This document shows, in pieces, positions 1 to 6,207 of a stretch of DNA of 10,625 nucleotides. Position 1 is the stretch's first letter, and each line of letters opens with the position of its first letter. The notes under the pieces were generated by a model, which was given only the letters and a program-made list of their open reading frames with translations, was not told the origin of the DNA and ran no database searches. Source of the DNA: Treponema sp. GTDB lineage: Bacteria; Spirochaetota; Spirochaetia; Treponematales; Treponemataceae. The stretch covers positions 1 through 10,625 of the forward strand of contig DLYJ01000016.1 in NCBI GenBank assembly GCA_003447785.1, written 5' to 3'. The translations under genes and the position numbers were made by a program.

Positions 1-199
1 TGATTAAGTCAAGAATCGGGCCGCGCCCACGGGCACTTGCCATGATGTCATAAAAAACAAGTTCATCTACGCCCTGTTCGTAGTATTTTTTTGCCATTTC
101 AACAGGATCGCCGATGTCTATGTTATTCTGGAATTTTACGCCTTTTGTAGTTCGTCCGTCCTTTACGTCAAGGCAGACAATGATTCGTTTTTTTAACAT
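1..199 (-). CDS. hisF: HisF, imidazole glycerol phosphate synthase cyclase subunit (N-terminal part)
   Basis: This is the 5' end of the gene; about 66 residues are visible and the rest lies off the left edge. HisF closes the imidazole ring in histidine biosynthesis, turning PRFAR plus ammonia from HisH into IGP and AICAR in the cytoplasm. The start reads [16 protein letters not shown], with the family catalytic Asp at residue 11 and the conserved Lys at 19. The strands DIGDPVE and DELVFYDI of the TIM barrel follow. The intact CLDV-DG motif points to the histidine enzyme and not to the HisF2-like proteins of surface sugar pathways. The ATG overlaps the end of hisH by 7 nt (ATGTTAA, 193-199). 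No clear Shine-Dalgarno sequence precedes it, so translation is probably coupled to hisH. The start is unambiguous from the family alignment. Confidence 0.95.
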   Translation of the reverse strand, partial: MLKKRIIVCLDVKDGRTTKGVKFQNNIDIGDPVEMAKKYYEQGVDELVFYDIMASARGRGPILDLI

Positions 200-828
200 G
201 AGGAGCCCCCGATAAAGTTCTGAAGGATTTTAAGCCCCGCCTTGCCTGACTTTTCCGGGTGAAACTGGAATGCGGTAATGCTTCCCTGACTGACACATGC
301 TGGAACTTTAACACCGTAGTCTGCATATGCCTTAACGATTGTCACGTCATCCGGCTGAATCAAATATGAGTGAACAAAATAAAAGTCTGAATTTTTATCG
401 ACCCCGTCAAAAAGCGCTGAACTTCCGTTTAGGTATTCAAGATTATTCCAGCCCATGTGAGGAATTTTAAGATCTGATTCTACGCCAGTGTTTTTATAAA
501 CAGTTTTAAAATGATTAACTTTACCGTGCAAAAGACCTAAGCATTCCACGCCGCCTTCTTCCGACCAGTCAAAGATAATCTGAGAGCCGAGGCAGATGCC
601 CATGAGCGGTTTCTGAGCCTTAGCCCAGTCCTTTAAAAACAAATCGAATCCGGTCTTTTTGAGCTGATCCATTGCGTAAGCTGCTTCGCCAACTCCCGGA
701 AAAATCAATTTGTCTGCCTTTTCCAGGTCCTTTGGATTTTTTGATAAAATATAATCTGCTTTCAGGAAGCCAAGTGCCCTTTCAACACTTTTAATGTTGC
801 CGGCGTTGTAATCTACAATTCCAATCAT
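193..828 (-). CDS. hisH: HisH, glutamine amidotransferase subunit of imidazole glycerol phosphate synthase
   Basis: HisH hydrolyses glutamine and passes ammonia to HisF in the fifth step of histidine biosynthesis. The 211-residue protein has the usual family length and is a class I glutamine amidotransferase. It opens with [11 protein letters not shown] and has the oxyanion region PGVG near residue 44. The nucleophile Cys79 lies in GICLGSQ, and the His190/Glu192 pair in FQFHPEKSG completes the triad. The ATG at 828 is preferred over a GTG six bases upstream (834). It matches the family N-terminus, and a strong promoter at 837-865 places the predicted transcription start near 830, so the GTG would not be in the mRNA. 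No Shine-Dalgarno sequence is present, which fits a leaderless message. hisF follows with a 7-nt overlap, so the two subunits should be made in balance. Confidence 0.95.
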   Translation of the reverse strand: MIGIVDYNAGNIKSVERALGFLKADYILSKNPKDLEKADKLIFPGVGEAAYAMDQLKKTGFDLFLKDWAKAQKPLMGICLGSQIIFDWSEEGGVECLGLLHGKVNHFKTVYKNTGVESDLKIPHMGWNNLEYLNGSSALFDGVDKNSDFYFVHSYLIQPDDVTIVKAYADYGVKVPACVSQGSITAFQFHPEKSGKAGLKILQNFIGGSSC

Positions 829-836
829 AATCACGA

Positions 837-865
837 ATTCTAACTATCACGGGGACCTTGGTCAA
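837..865 (-). promoter_or_regulatory. Promoter of hisH-hisF
   Basis: On the minus strand TTGACC (860-865) and TAGAAT (837-842) are each one base from the sigma-70 consensus and stand 17 bp apart. Counting seven bases from the -10 box puts the transcription start near 830, two bases before the hisH ATG at 828. The mRNA would then have almost no leader. This is read from the sequence; transcription itself is inferred. Confidence 0.65.
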
Positions 866-909
866 CAGATATTTGTAAAAATTAAATTCAATATGGCCGA
901 TAAATAACT

Positions 910-1140
910 ATGGATAAATTACTGGAAATAATCAAAGCCGTTCTCATGAACAAAAATGTTATCATAGCGGCTGTTGCCTGCGTTTTACTGATGAATTTTG
1001 CAGGCTACGTTACACGATACCGGAAGAAGATTCCAAAACCCCGGGTTAAGAAAGTTTCTGCAGCGACCCGGCCAGCACCGACTTCAGATGAAGGAGGCGA
1101 CGGCGGAGATGATGGAGACGGTGGCGCTGACGGGGAGTAA
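910..1140 (+). CDS. Small single-pass membrane protein with acidic Gly/Asp-rich tail (unknown function)
   Basis: I do not recognise the family. The 76-residue product has a short amphipathic start and one hydrophobic segment at about residues 17-34 (VIIAAVACVLLMNFAGYV). A strongly basic stretch follows (RYRKK, then KPRVKK, 36-48), which suggests that the C-terminus faces the cytoplasm. A Pro/Ala/Thr linker leads into a low-complexity tail of Gly, Asp and Glu from about 60 to the end. This ordered layout is what a real small membrane protein looks like. Against it, no good Shine-Dalgarno sequence or promoter precedes the ATG, and the last 95 bp are antisense to the end of recQ. A terminator-like hairpin 37 bases downstream on the same strand supports transcription. 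It is divergent from hisH, 81 bp away. A start at Met13 (946) would remove the amphipathic part but keep the helix. Confidence 0.6.
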   Translation: MDKLLEIIKAVLMNKNVIIAAVACVLLMNFAGYVTRYRKKIPKPRVKKVSAATRPAPTSDEGGDGGDDGDGGADGE

Positions 1141-2710
1141 TATAATTTAACAATCCTGTTTTTCTTTTTACAATCTGCAGACGGTCTTTCCACGGGCCGC
1201 CTGCTTTTTTTATGCGTCTGCCTCCCATGAGCTGGTTTAAAATTTCCCTCACGTCCGACGACTCCCAGATATTTTTCTTTAGTAAAGGTAAATCTTCTTC
1301 GTTAAAAATCCCTGTCAACGCATTCGTGCATTCGTCTTTTGTAAACATTCTTGAATATTTTTTGATGAACTTGACCGCTGTCTGCGCATCTCTTGCGCGG
1401 TAGGACAACTCTTTTTTTGCAATACGCGCGTCACAGATATCGCAGCCCGCACATTCTGTGCTCTCTCCGCTCAAATAATTAAGCATAAAATTTCTGCGGC
1501 ATGTTTTGTTGTAGGCAAAGTCCAGCATTACCCGCTCACGGCTGTTTTTGCTCATGTGGCGGCAGCGTGCCGTATCCTGATGACTCCATATCAGAATTGA
1601 ATTGACATTGTCTCCTTTGCGGCCTGCGCGCCCCGCCTCTTGAATAAAATTTTCCAGGTGTTCGGGGGCGTCAAGGTGAATGACCGTGTAAATGTTTCCC
1701 TTGTCCATTCCCATTCCGTAGGCGCATGTCGCCGTGAGAATTCCGTCGTCGCTGTCAAAGAACCATTTTTCGATTCTGTTTTTTTCTTCCTTGCTTAGGC
1801 CCGCGTGGTAAAAGCGCACATTGTTACAGTTGTAATACGAGTCTATAAGGCGCGCCATGTCTTCTGTCCTGTCCCTTGTTGAACAGAATACAATCAGAGG
1901 TTTTCTGGACTGGATTACGGCTTTGAGCACTGCCTTCTTTTTTGCGTATGCGTAGCGCACTTCGTAGTGTATGTTTGCCCTGTCAGCCGAACTCTGGAGA
2001 AGATGCGCCTTTTCTTCAAACAACACTTCCTGAATGCGCTCCAGAACGACCCTGCTCGCGGTGGCGGTAAATGCTGTAACAACGCTTACGCCCAGTTCTT
2101 TTATGACCTTTCCAAGGGTCAGGTATGATGGCCTGAATGTGTCTCCCCATTCACTTACGCAGTGGGCTTCGTCGATTGCAATGTGTGAGATTTTTGTCTG
2201 TTTCAACACCTGAATTATCTGATTGCTCTGGAGAACTTCAGGGTTTGCGATAATAACTTTTACGCCGGAGCGGATTTTGTCAAAAATTTTCTGCCGTTCA
2301 CTTTCTTCAAGACCGCCCCTTAAGACAACGCAATCAAGACCCGCCCCCCGCATTCTCCTTTCCTGGTCTGCCATAAGTGCCAGAAGGGGATAGATTACAA
2401 GGGTGGCTCCTGAAAGAAGAATTGCGGGCGTCAAAAAGCAAAGGCTCTTTCCTGCTCCTGTGGGAAGAAGTACAACCTGACGGCCGCGGCAGACGTCATC
2501 ATTCAATTCATTTGTCTGCTCAGAGCCTTCTTCCACAGCCTTTACACTGTCAAGAATGTTGGAAATTACAAGCTGCTGCCAGGGAAAAAGATAACGGACA
2601 CCAAATGCCTTCCGGGCCGCCTGTATTACGGGACCTTCTTCAAGTTCTTCATCGGTATCAAAACTCTGGGCGGGGTAGTCTACACCTTCCGTAAAAAGTT
2701 CTTCGGACAT
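1046..2710 (-). CDS. recQ: RecQ-family ATP-dependent DNA helicase
   Basis: RecQ is a 3'-to-5' DNA helicase that unwinds forks and recombination intermediates. Motifs appear in order: FPWQQ (motif 0, residues 42-46), the Walker A LPTGAGKS (82-89), DEAH (180-183), TAFTATAS (212-219), the second RecA-like domain from about 270, YGMGMDKGN (331-339) and the arginine-finger motif QEAGRAGRKG (357-366). Cys404, 420, 423 and 426 form the RecQ zinc site. The region behind it is short and poorly conserved, a reduced winged-helix part at most. There is no HRDC domain, so at 554 residues it is shorter than E. coli RecQ (about 610). The last 31 or so residues, rich in Arg, His and Leu, are antisense to the plus-strand small gene and look unlike protein under selection. 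No other in-frame start lies near the N-terminus. AGGAGG stands 13 nt before the ATG, a long spacing, inside a hairpin. Confidence 0.92.
   Translation of the reverse strand: MSEELFTEGVDYPAQSFDTDEELEEGPVIQAARKAFGVRYLFPWQQLVISNILDSVKAVEEGSEQTNELNDDVCRGRQVVLLPTGAGKSLCFLTPAILLSGATLVIYPLLALMADQERRMRGAGLDCVVLRGGLEESERQKIFDKIRSGVKVIIANPEVLQSNQIIQVLKQTKISHIAIDEAHCVSEWGDTFRPSYLTLGKVIKELGVSVVTAFTATASRVVLERIQEVLFEEKAHLLQSSADRANIHYEVRYAYAKKKAVLKAVIQSRKPLIVFCSTRDRTEDMARLIDSYYNCNNVRFYHAGLSKEEKNRIEKWFFDSDDGILTATCAYGMGMDKGNIYTVIHLDAPEHLENFIQEAGRAGRKGDNVNSILIWSHQDTARCRHMSKNSRERVMLDFAYNKTCRRNFMLNYLSGESTECAGCDICDARIAKKELSYRARDAQTAVKFIKKYSRMFTKDECTNALTGIFNEEDLPLLKKNIWESSDVREILNQLMGGRRIKKAGGPWKDRLQIVKRKTGLLNYITPRQRHRLHHLRRRLLHLKSVLAGSLQKLS
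1177..1211 (+). terminator. Probable intrinsic terminator of the 76-codon gene, inside recQ
   Basis: GCAGACGG (1177-1184) can pair with CCGCCTGC (1197-1204), with one A-C mismatch and a 12-nt loop, and seven T follow (1205-1211). It points along the plus strand, 37 bases after the stop of the small gene, and lies antisense within recQ codons. On the minus strand no T-run follows, so it would not stop recQ transcription. The mismatch and the large loop make it moderate rather than strong. Confidence 0.45.
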
Positions 2711-2749
2711 AAAAAAATCAGAGCCTCCTGTATATTACATTGCCCTGAT
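2711..2749 (-). terminator. Terminator-like hairpin directly before the recQ start codon
   Basis: In minus-strand RNA, AUCAGGGC (from 2749) pairs with GCUCUGAU (to 2717): eight pairs including one G-U, with a 17-nt loop. A run of seven U follows and abuts the recQ AUG at 2710. This has the form of an intrinsic terminator for the upstream EAL-ompA transcript. The loop carries most of the recQ Shine-Dalgarno sequence AGGAGG (2724-2729). It could stop transcription, restrain recQ translation, or both. A weak -10-like TAATAT (2732-2737) also lies in the loop but has no convincing -35 partner. The opposite strand has an A-C mismatch in the stem and only five T. Confidence 0.5.
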
Positions 2750-2785
2750 TTTTAAAAAGTCCTGATAAATTAATATAATAAGCTG

Positions 2786-4030
2786 TTATTTATCGAGAAT
2801 TGTGATTTCTACGCGGCGGTTTTTTGCCTTGCCCCGTTCTGTTTTGTTGGAAGCCACCGGAACTTTTGAACCAAAGCCCTGTGTAAAAATATGCTTCTTT
2901 TCCCGCACACCCAGTTGAACAAGAAAGTCTGCAACGGTCGACGCCCTCTGTTCGCTCAAGATCTGGCACGACTCTTCGCTTCCAGCACGGGCGGTGTGTC
3001 CCGCAATCAAAAGATCGTTGCCGGGATATTCATTTAAAATGGCTCCGATTTTCTGAATCTTTACCATTTCGCTTTCCTGTAAAACTGCCGAGTCCGGCAG
3101 GAACTGAATGTTTTCCAGGGAGATGGTAAGGCCCTTTTCTGTTTTTGTTACCGAAATGTCTTCAAGGCCCAGGTCTTCAACCTTCTGCATAACGTCTTTT
3201 ACGTTTTCTTCCGTGGCACTGCGTTTAAATTCAGTTACTTCAACATTTGTGGTTCCTGTAAACGAATACTGGTTTCCAAGATATGTTTCAATTACGATTC
3301 TGAATTCTTCCGTGTAATGATCAATCTGACCCTTTTCGTTATCCCACCAGATTGTACGGTTTGAATAGCCCATTGTTGTAACAGGATAATCGCTTGTGGG
3401 GCGGCTGATTGCCGGAGTTTCGTAATAAAGGGAGTAGTTTGCAGTAATTACCTGGAAAGTTTTTTCTTGTTTGCTTGAATCAGATGAGATTCCCTTTTCA
3501 TCCCGTTCATATTTGTATTTTGCAACGAAAGGTACGTGGAAAGGTTCTTCAATTCCAAATCCGCGGCGAAGATCTTCTGCTTCAAAGCCTTCCGCATTCC
3601 ATTCGTCCCCGGCCTTAACTTTTTTGTCCGGAAAGACAGGAAGGTCACGGATTACAGGCATAAAATATTTTTTGTCGATTTCAAAACGGCCGTATTTGTC
3701 ACGCCAGAAGTCGCTTTCAAAGGTTTCGCCCCATTTGTAGGAACCTGATGAAAGTCCTGCGCCTGATGACTGTTCGCTGGTCATAAAGGTTCCCTGGATG
3801 TGACCGCGTTCGTCTTTGTCCACTTCGGTAAGGCGTTCTGTGACGCGGCTTAAAATCCGGGCATGATGGTTCAGGCGGCCGTTGTATTTAACGTCTTCTT
3901 CAACTGTAGAAATCAGCGAAAAATTGTCATCGGCCTTATATTTGAATTCAAGTTTGATCCCCTCGTCTGCAAAGAGGGGAAGTGAACATAGTGCAAAAAT
4001 TGCCAGATTGAACAGATTTAACTTTTTCAT
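2786..4030 (-). CDS. Exported OmpA-domain envelope protein with altered peptidoglycan-binding motif
   Basis: The 414-residue protein starts with a signal peptide (KK, then a hydrophobic core, likely cleaved after LFA at residue 21). Cys15 is not in a good lipobox, so a periplasmic or outer-membrane location without lipid is more likely. Residues 22 to about 300 form a domain I cannot name from sequence; it contains a conserved-looking stretch, VIRDLPVFPDKKVKAGDEW. Residues 307-414 are an OmpA-like domain: NIQFLPDSAVL, AGHTARAGS, LSEQRAS, GFGSKVPVASN and NRRVEI. In classical OmpA domains an Asp follows GHT and, with the Arg of the LSxxRA motif, holds diaminopimelate of peptidoglycan. Here it is Ala347, while Arg362 is kept. 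The start overlaps the stop of the EAL gene as ATGA, so translation is probably coupled. AGGA touches the ATG directly, too close to act as a normal ribosome site. Confidence 0.88.
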   Translation of the reverse strand: MKKLNLFNLAIFALCSLPLFADEGIKLEFKYKADDNFSLISTVEEDVKYNGRLNHHARILSRVTERLTEVDKDERGHIQGTFMTSEQSSGAGLSSGSYKWGETFESDFWRDKYGRFEIDKKYFMPVIRDLPVFPDKKVKAGDEWNAEGFEAEDLRRGFGIEEPFHVPFVAKYKYERDEKGISSDSSKQEKTFQVITANYSLYYETPAISRPTSDYPVTTMGYSNRTIWWDNEKGQIDHYTEEFRIVIETYLGNQYSFTGTTNVEVTEFKRSATEENVKDVMQKVEDLGLEDISVTKTEKGLTISLENIQFLPDSAVLQESEMVKIQKIGAILNEYPGNDLLIAGHTARAGSEESCQILSEQRASTVADFLVQLGVREKKHIFTQGFGSKVPVASNKTERGKAKNRRVEITILDK

Positions 4031-5820
4031 TCCTGTGGTTCTGTATCGTTATTGATTGTTAGGATGGCACTTGTGTCGCCGGAAAGCATTGCATTACAGC
4101 GATCAAGGGACATTGGTTTAGCAGTCAAAAATCCCTGAATTGTCTTACAGTTGATGTTTTTAAGGATTTTTAACTGTTCCGGATATTCAACACCTTCTGC
4201 GATTGTATCGAGGCCCATTTTTGTAACCATTGAAACAATCGAGTCTGTAATATTTGCTTCAACACCATCTTTTGAAGTGATGTTTGCAATAAATGATTTG
4301 TCAATTTTAAGGGTTGTAATCGGCAGCACCTGAAGGTAATTGAGGGAAGAGTAGCCTGTACCAAAGTCGTCCAGGGAAATTCCGATTCCCATAGCGCGGA
4401 TCTGATTCAAAAGTTTGATGACTTCTTCCTTGTTGTCAATCATTACGCCTTCAGTGATTTCGATTTCAAGATGTTTTGTATTGATATTGTACTTTTTAAT
4501 CTTTTCTTCCAAATTGAATAAAAAGTCCGGTTTCTTTAATTGAATCGGCGAAACGTTAACGCTCATAATTCCGTCAAAGCCGTAATTTTTAACCCAGTCG
4601 CTCAAAGTTTTGAGGGCAGTGTCCATTACCCAGTCTCCGAGAGGAATTACAAGTTTGGTTTCTTCTGCAATGGAAATAAAACGTTCCGGATTAATCCAGC
4701 CGAGCATTTCGTCATGCCAGCGTAAAAGGGCTTCAAAACCGCGGAGTTTGTTTGTGGCAACATCAAACTGCGGCTGGTAGTACAACTGGAATTCATTATT
4801 AACGAGGGCGTCCGAAATACGTCCCTGGATATTAAGCCTGTCCAGAAATTTTTCCTGCATCGGGTTCTGGAAGAAACAGAGGTTGTTGCGGGCGTTCTTT
4901 TTTGCCTCAAACATTGCCATGTCGGAGAATTTAAGAAGTTCGCCGCATTCAAGGGAGTCATCCGGATAAACTGCAAGACCGCCTGAAAATTCAATTCCGT
5001 CAGCATTAAATGTTTCGAGAATTACATCGCCGATATTTAGGAGAGTGTCACGGCTGGAAAGTTTTTCTGCGAGAACTACAAATTCATCACCGCCGAAACG
5101 ATAGGATTTAAGACCGTTGGGTTCAAAACGTTTAAGAATTTCTGCCGCGTTACAAATCAGCTGGTCGCCTGCAGCGTGTCCCCTGGAGTCGTTGATGAAC
5201 TTCATGTTGTCCAGGTCCATCATAATGATGCCGAACTTTGTGTCGTTCTTTGCGGCTTCCATTTTGGCAGTTTCCATGTCTTCAAAAAGCTGCTGTTTGT
5301 TATTGAGTTTTGTCAGGGTGTCGTGGTAGGCGATAAATTTTAATTCCTCGTTCAGAGAGGCGATTTTATCAAGTTCGTTTTTAAGTGATTCCTGTGATTT
5401 AGACAGTTCTTCAGTAAGGTTTGCAAGGCGCTGGTTTTGCTGTTTGAGGGTTTCTTCCCGTTCTTTTTCCATGGAAATGTCCAGGATGCTGAATGCAATT
5501 AAATTACCGGTAATTGAATTCATGGTGACAGAAAGCCAGCAGGAATATTTTTTGGAATAGAATGTGTGTGAAATGGTGCTGTTCTGTTCGAGAACATTCT
5601 CGACTGTTTTTGCCCATGGCATTTCAAAAGAAAGCCCGTCTTTAAAACCGGTAAAGAACATTCCTTCTTTTGCAAGGTCATTGAATTTTTTTGTAAATGC
5701 CTCGTTAACGTACAGGATTTCAAAATCCACAACGTTCTTTCCGTCAAAAACGGGCCTGCCAATTACAAGCGGCATAAAAAATTTGTCAATCGAATCTTTA
5801 AATTCTGATAGTGTCAGCAT
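4027..5820 (-). CDS. PAS-GGDEF-EAL protein, cyclic-di-GMP synthesis/breakdown
   Basis: This 597-residue cytoplasmic protein has no membrane segment. Residues 10-118 look like a PAS-type sensor domain (FEILYVNEAF near 33-42, FSILDIS near 110-116). A coiled coil runs from about 118 to 163, and a GGDEF domain follows with DLDNMKFIND and an intact GGDEF at 243-247. The EAL domain begins near 335 and keeps the phosphodiesterase residues: Glu363 in EALLR, Asn422, the EITE glutamates at 454/457, Asp484-Asp485, Lys505, Glu542 and Gln562. The phosphodiesterase is therefore expected to be active. The GGDEF motif could also be active or bind GTP. The RxxD inhibitory site normally found five residues before GGDEF is absent (PNGL there), so product feedback at that site is unlikely. 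No alternative upstream start exists because an in-frame TAA lies at 5833-5835. The Shine-Dalgarno sequence is weak (GGGA). The stop overlaps the OmpA gene start. Confidence 0.93.
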   Translation of the reverse strand: MLTLSEFKDSIDKFFMPLVIGRPVFDGKNVVDFEILYVNEAFTKKFNDLAKEGMFFTGFKDGLSFEMPWAKTVENVLEQNSTISHTFYSKKYSCWLSVTMNSITGNLIAFSILDISMEKEREETLKQQNQRLANLTEELSKSQESLKNELDKIASLNEELKFIAYHDTLTKLNNKQQLFEDMETAKMEAAKNDTKFGIIMMDLDNMKFINDSRGHAAGDQLICNAAEILKRFEPNGLKSYRFGGDEFVVLAEKLSSRDTLLNIGDVILETFNADGIEFSGGLAVYPDDSLECGELLKFSDMAMFEAKKNARNNLCFFQNPMQEKFLDRLNIQGRISDALVNNEFQLYYQPQFDVATNKLRGFEALLRWHDEMLGWINPERFISIAEETKLVIPLGDWVMDTALKTLSDWVKNYGFDGIMSVNVSPIQLKKPDFLFNLEEKIKKYNINTKHLEIEITEGVMIDNKEEVIKLLNQIRAMGIGISLDDFGTGYSSLNYLQVLPITTLKIDKSFIANITSKDGVEANITDSIVSMVTKMGLDTIAEGVEYPEQLKILKNINCKTIQGFLTAKPMSLDRCNAMLSGDTSAILTINNDTEPQE

Positions 5821-5832
5821 GTCCCAATCACG

Positions 5833-5861
5833 TTATTTTGAAATAATCGAAGTCGCGACTT
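5833..5861. promoter_or_regulatory. Two adjacent palindromes in the EAL gene leader, possible operator
   Basis: AAGTCGCGACTT (5850-5861) is a perfect 12-bp palindrome. Beside it, TTATTT-TG-AAATAA (5833-5846) is a second inverted repeat. They end 12 bp before the EAL start codon, between the candidate promoter and the gene. A repressor or activator site is possible. The first has no loop, so it is better suited to DNA binding than to RNA folding. Function is inferred. Confidence 0.3.
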
Positions 5862-5891
5862 TTTGCTCCTTCGTCCTTATACTATCGGCAG

Positions 5892-5921
5892 AATTTAGCA
5901 TTTTCGCCACGATTTATTCAA
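5892..5921 (-). promoter_or_regulatory. Candidate promoter of the EAL-ompA operon
   Basis: On the minus strand TTGAAT (5916-5921, 4 of 6 consensus bases) and TAAATT (5892-5897, 4 of 6) are 18 bp apart, with an extended -10 TG one base before the -10 box. The predicted start near 5885 gives a leader of about 65 nt containing the paired palindromes. Both boxes are mediocre, so this is tentative. Confidence 0.35.
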
Positions 5922-5960
5922 AAAAAGCGTGTTATACAACAATATTTTTTTTCAGACCAT

Positions 5961-6111
5961 ATTTCGAGTTTTTCAAAGTATTCCCAACACAAATCTGCCT
6001 CTCAGCGAGAGCACAACAACAAACATCGCAGTGAGCGAAGCTCAGGCGAGTTTGTGTTGTAACCTCGCCTACGGCAGATTTGTACCTGCTGATATCCGAA
6101 AAACTCGAAAT
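5961..6111. repeat. 151-bp imperfect palindrome, MITE- or REP-like structured element
   Basis: Five nested pairs of arms share one centre. A perfect 14-bp pair (5961-5974 with 6098-6111; ATTTCGAGTTTTTC) is outermost. Then come 11 perfect bp (5989-5999 with 6073-6083; ACAAATCTGCC), 5 bp (6005-6009 with 6064-6068) and 11 bp with one bulge (6013-6024 with 6050-6060). The inner part has 4 bp (6026-6029 with 6046-6049), then TGAGC-GAA-GCTCA (6032-6044). The tip contains GCGAAGC, known as an unusually stable DNA mini-hairpin. No T-run follows on either strand, so it is not an ordinary terminator. I see no clear target-site duplication and no transposase. It could be a non-autonomous mobile element, a scattered chromosomal repeat or a structured RNA. 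Confidence 0.75.
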
Positions 6112-6159
6112 TTCCCGATAAAACATATATTGATTGAATAAATATCAGTTTTTCCCCAG

Positions 6160-6185
6160 AAAAAAACCGCACTGGTTAGGTGCGG
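6160..6185 (-). terminator. Intrinsic terminator of the potABCD operon
   Basis: On the minus strand CCGCAC (6180-6185) pairs perfectly with GTGCGG (6167-6172) around a 7-nt loop, followed by seven T (6160-6166). It lies 22 bp after the potD stop. No T-run follows on the plus strand, so it acts in one direction. Confidence 0.85.
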
Positions 6186-6207
6186 CGTTGTGTCAGGCAG
6201 TTATGTC

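Larger units (their letters stand above)
5821..6207. other. 387-bp intergenic region between the EAL gene and potD
   Basis: No protein-coding gene is credible here; the open frames that cross it have no ribosome sites and read through a palindrome. From the EAL side it holds two short palindromes (5833-5861), a candidate minus-strand promoter (5892-5921), the 151-bp inverted repeat (5961-6111), an AT-rich spacer and the pot operon terminator (6160-6185). Confidence 0.7.

Noticed and set aside
829..834. GTG at 832-834 as the hisH start
   Set aside because: It lies between the -10 box and the predicted transcription start, and adds residues not seen in the family.
1..834. hisH/hisF as a surface-polysaccharide amidotransferase pair (HisH2/HisF2 type)
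   Set aside because: HisF keeps the catalytic Asp11 and Lys19 in the CLDV-DG-KG context, and HisH has the usual N-terminus, so the histidine pathway is favoured.
5961..6111. The large inverted repeat as a bidirectional terminator or as a CRISPR or tRNA-like element
   Set aside because: No T-run follows either arm, there is no repeat-spacer order, and no tRNA arms are present.
5564..6141. Plus-strand frames of 156 and 70 codons running out of the EAL gene into the intergenic region
   Set aside because: They read antisense through the EAL gene and then through the inverted repeat; composition and lack of start signals mark them as chance frames.
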